Below, in pieces: positions 63,490 through 64,000 of a stretch of 64,000 nucleotides of DNA (its first letter is position 1; every line of letters starts with the position of its first letter). Below the pieces are notes generated by a model that saw nothing but the letters and a program-made list of their open reading frames with translations, had not been told where the DNA came from and ran no database searches. Location of the stretch: contig NC_064226.1 of assembly GCF_023101765.2 (NCBI RefSeq), forward strand, positions 2,782,001 to 2,846,000, read 5' to 3'. This DNA comes from Spodoptera frugiperda (lineage: Eukaryota; Arthropoda; Insecta; Lepidoptera; Noctuidae). Made by a program: the position numbers and the translations under genes.

Positions 63490-63650
63490 CGTTTTTTCGT
63501 CTCCCCAATCTCCCTAATTCTTGAAATCCCTAACCCGCAAAAGACAGGTATCGCACTTGTAACTCCACTGGTGTATACGGGTGTCCATGGCAGCACCATT
63601 CGTTTACCAACAGATCCGAGATTCGTATGCTCGTTTGCCGGCCCATAAGT
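63490..63650 (-). mobile_element. SINE-like repeat, family B, degraded copy
   Basis: AATCCCTAACCCGCAAAAGACAGGTATCGCACTTGTAAC and GGTGTCCATGG recognisable, with the rest decayed. The remaining sequence to the right edge shows nothing that I can annotate. Confidence 0.5.
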
Positions 63651-64000
63651 AACAAATTTTCTGACAGACAATTTTTGAGTAGAACCAGACACTACATACA
63701 ATAAAGCTCTCATATAAAGAATGCATAAAGGCAAAATACCACTTATAACTTTTCAGTCTATCGCCAGGAAGGGAGTAGGTACAATTTCAATTATCCAAAC
63801 AAACAAACGAGGCAAGCGAAATAAAACCGTTTAAAAATGCCATTCCTTTCAAAATAACTCTTAGTGGCATTAACCAAATAGGATAAGTAGGTGTGTTCAT
63901 AAGAAACAATTGTTCTTACACTAGTTATTAGTATTTAGGTATAATAAGCTACTTAGAATATAAAGAAAAACCACTTAAGAAGTGTTCAAAGAAGCCATAA

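Overview
The window looks like AT-rich nuclear DNA from a lepidopteran insect, probably a noctuid-type moth. The reasons are spliced genes with insect-style exons, many short dispersed repeats of the kind common in moth genomes, and best family resemblance to Drosophila eye-pigment proteins. No organism name can be proved from the sequence alone. There are no rRNA genes, intact tRNA genes or CRISPR arrays that I can see.

Layout. (1) About 0.7-5.4 kb, plus strand: the 3' half of an ABCG half-transporter gene of the scarlet/brown/ok pigment-precursor class. It enters from the left edge and ends in two tandem, equal-length, alternative last exons, each followed by its own AATAAA. (2) 6.95-24.9 kb, minus strand: a complete second ABCG half-transporter. 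I rebuilt it from 11 coding exons (580 aa), with Walker A, Q-loop, signature, Walker B and H-loop all present. It is closest to Drosophila brown, and probably belongs to the brown/ok clade. The two genes are convergent (tail to tail) and share exon lengths and phases, so they are paralogues. (3) 25.1-29.1 kb: a young non-autonomous LTR retrotransposon with two identical 479-bp LTRs and a TATG target duplication, just upstream of the second transporter's start codon. (4) 36.4-56.7 kb, minus strand: a Rab32 (lightoid) GTPase gene with two alternative first coding exons. They give a short 231-aa form and a long form with a 312- or 369-aa N-terminal extension. (5) 49.2-49.5 kb: a possible small one-pass membrane protein gene. 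(6) The rest is intron and intergenic DNA full of SINE-like repeats, MITEs and non-LTR remnants.

Functionally, scarlet/brown-type ABCG proteins load pigment precursors into pigment (or urate) granules, and Rab32/lightoid is needed to make those lysosome-related granules. Two transporters and the granule Rab within about 56 kb therefore form a physical cluster of pigment-granule genes. The most distinctive feature is the duplicated last exon of the first transporter, which would swap the final membrane segments and the large extracellular loop of the protein.

Exon boundaries were read by eye from splice consensus, reading phase and protein continuity. No transcript evidence was available.
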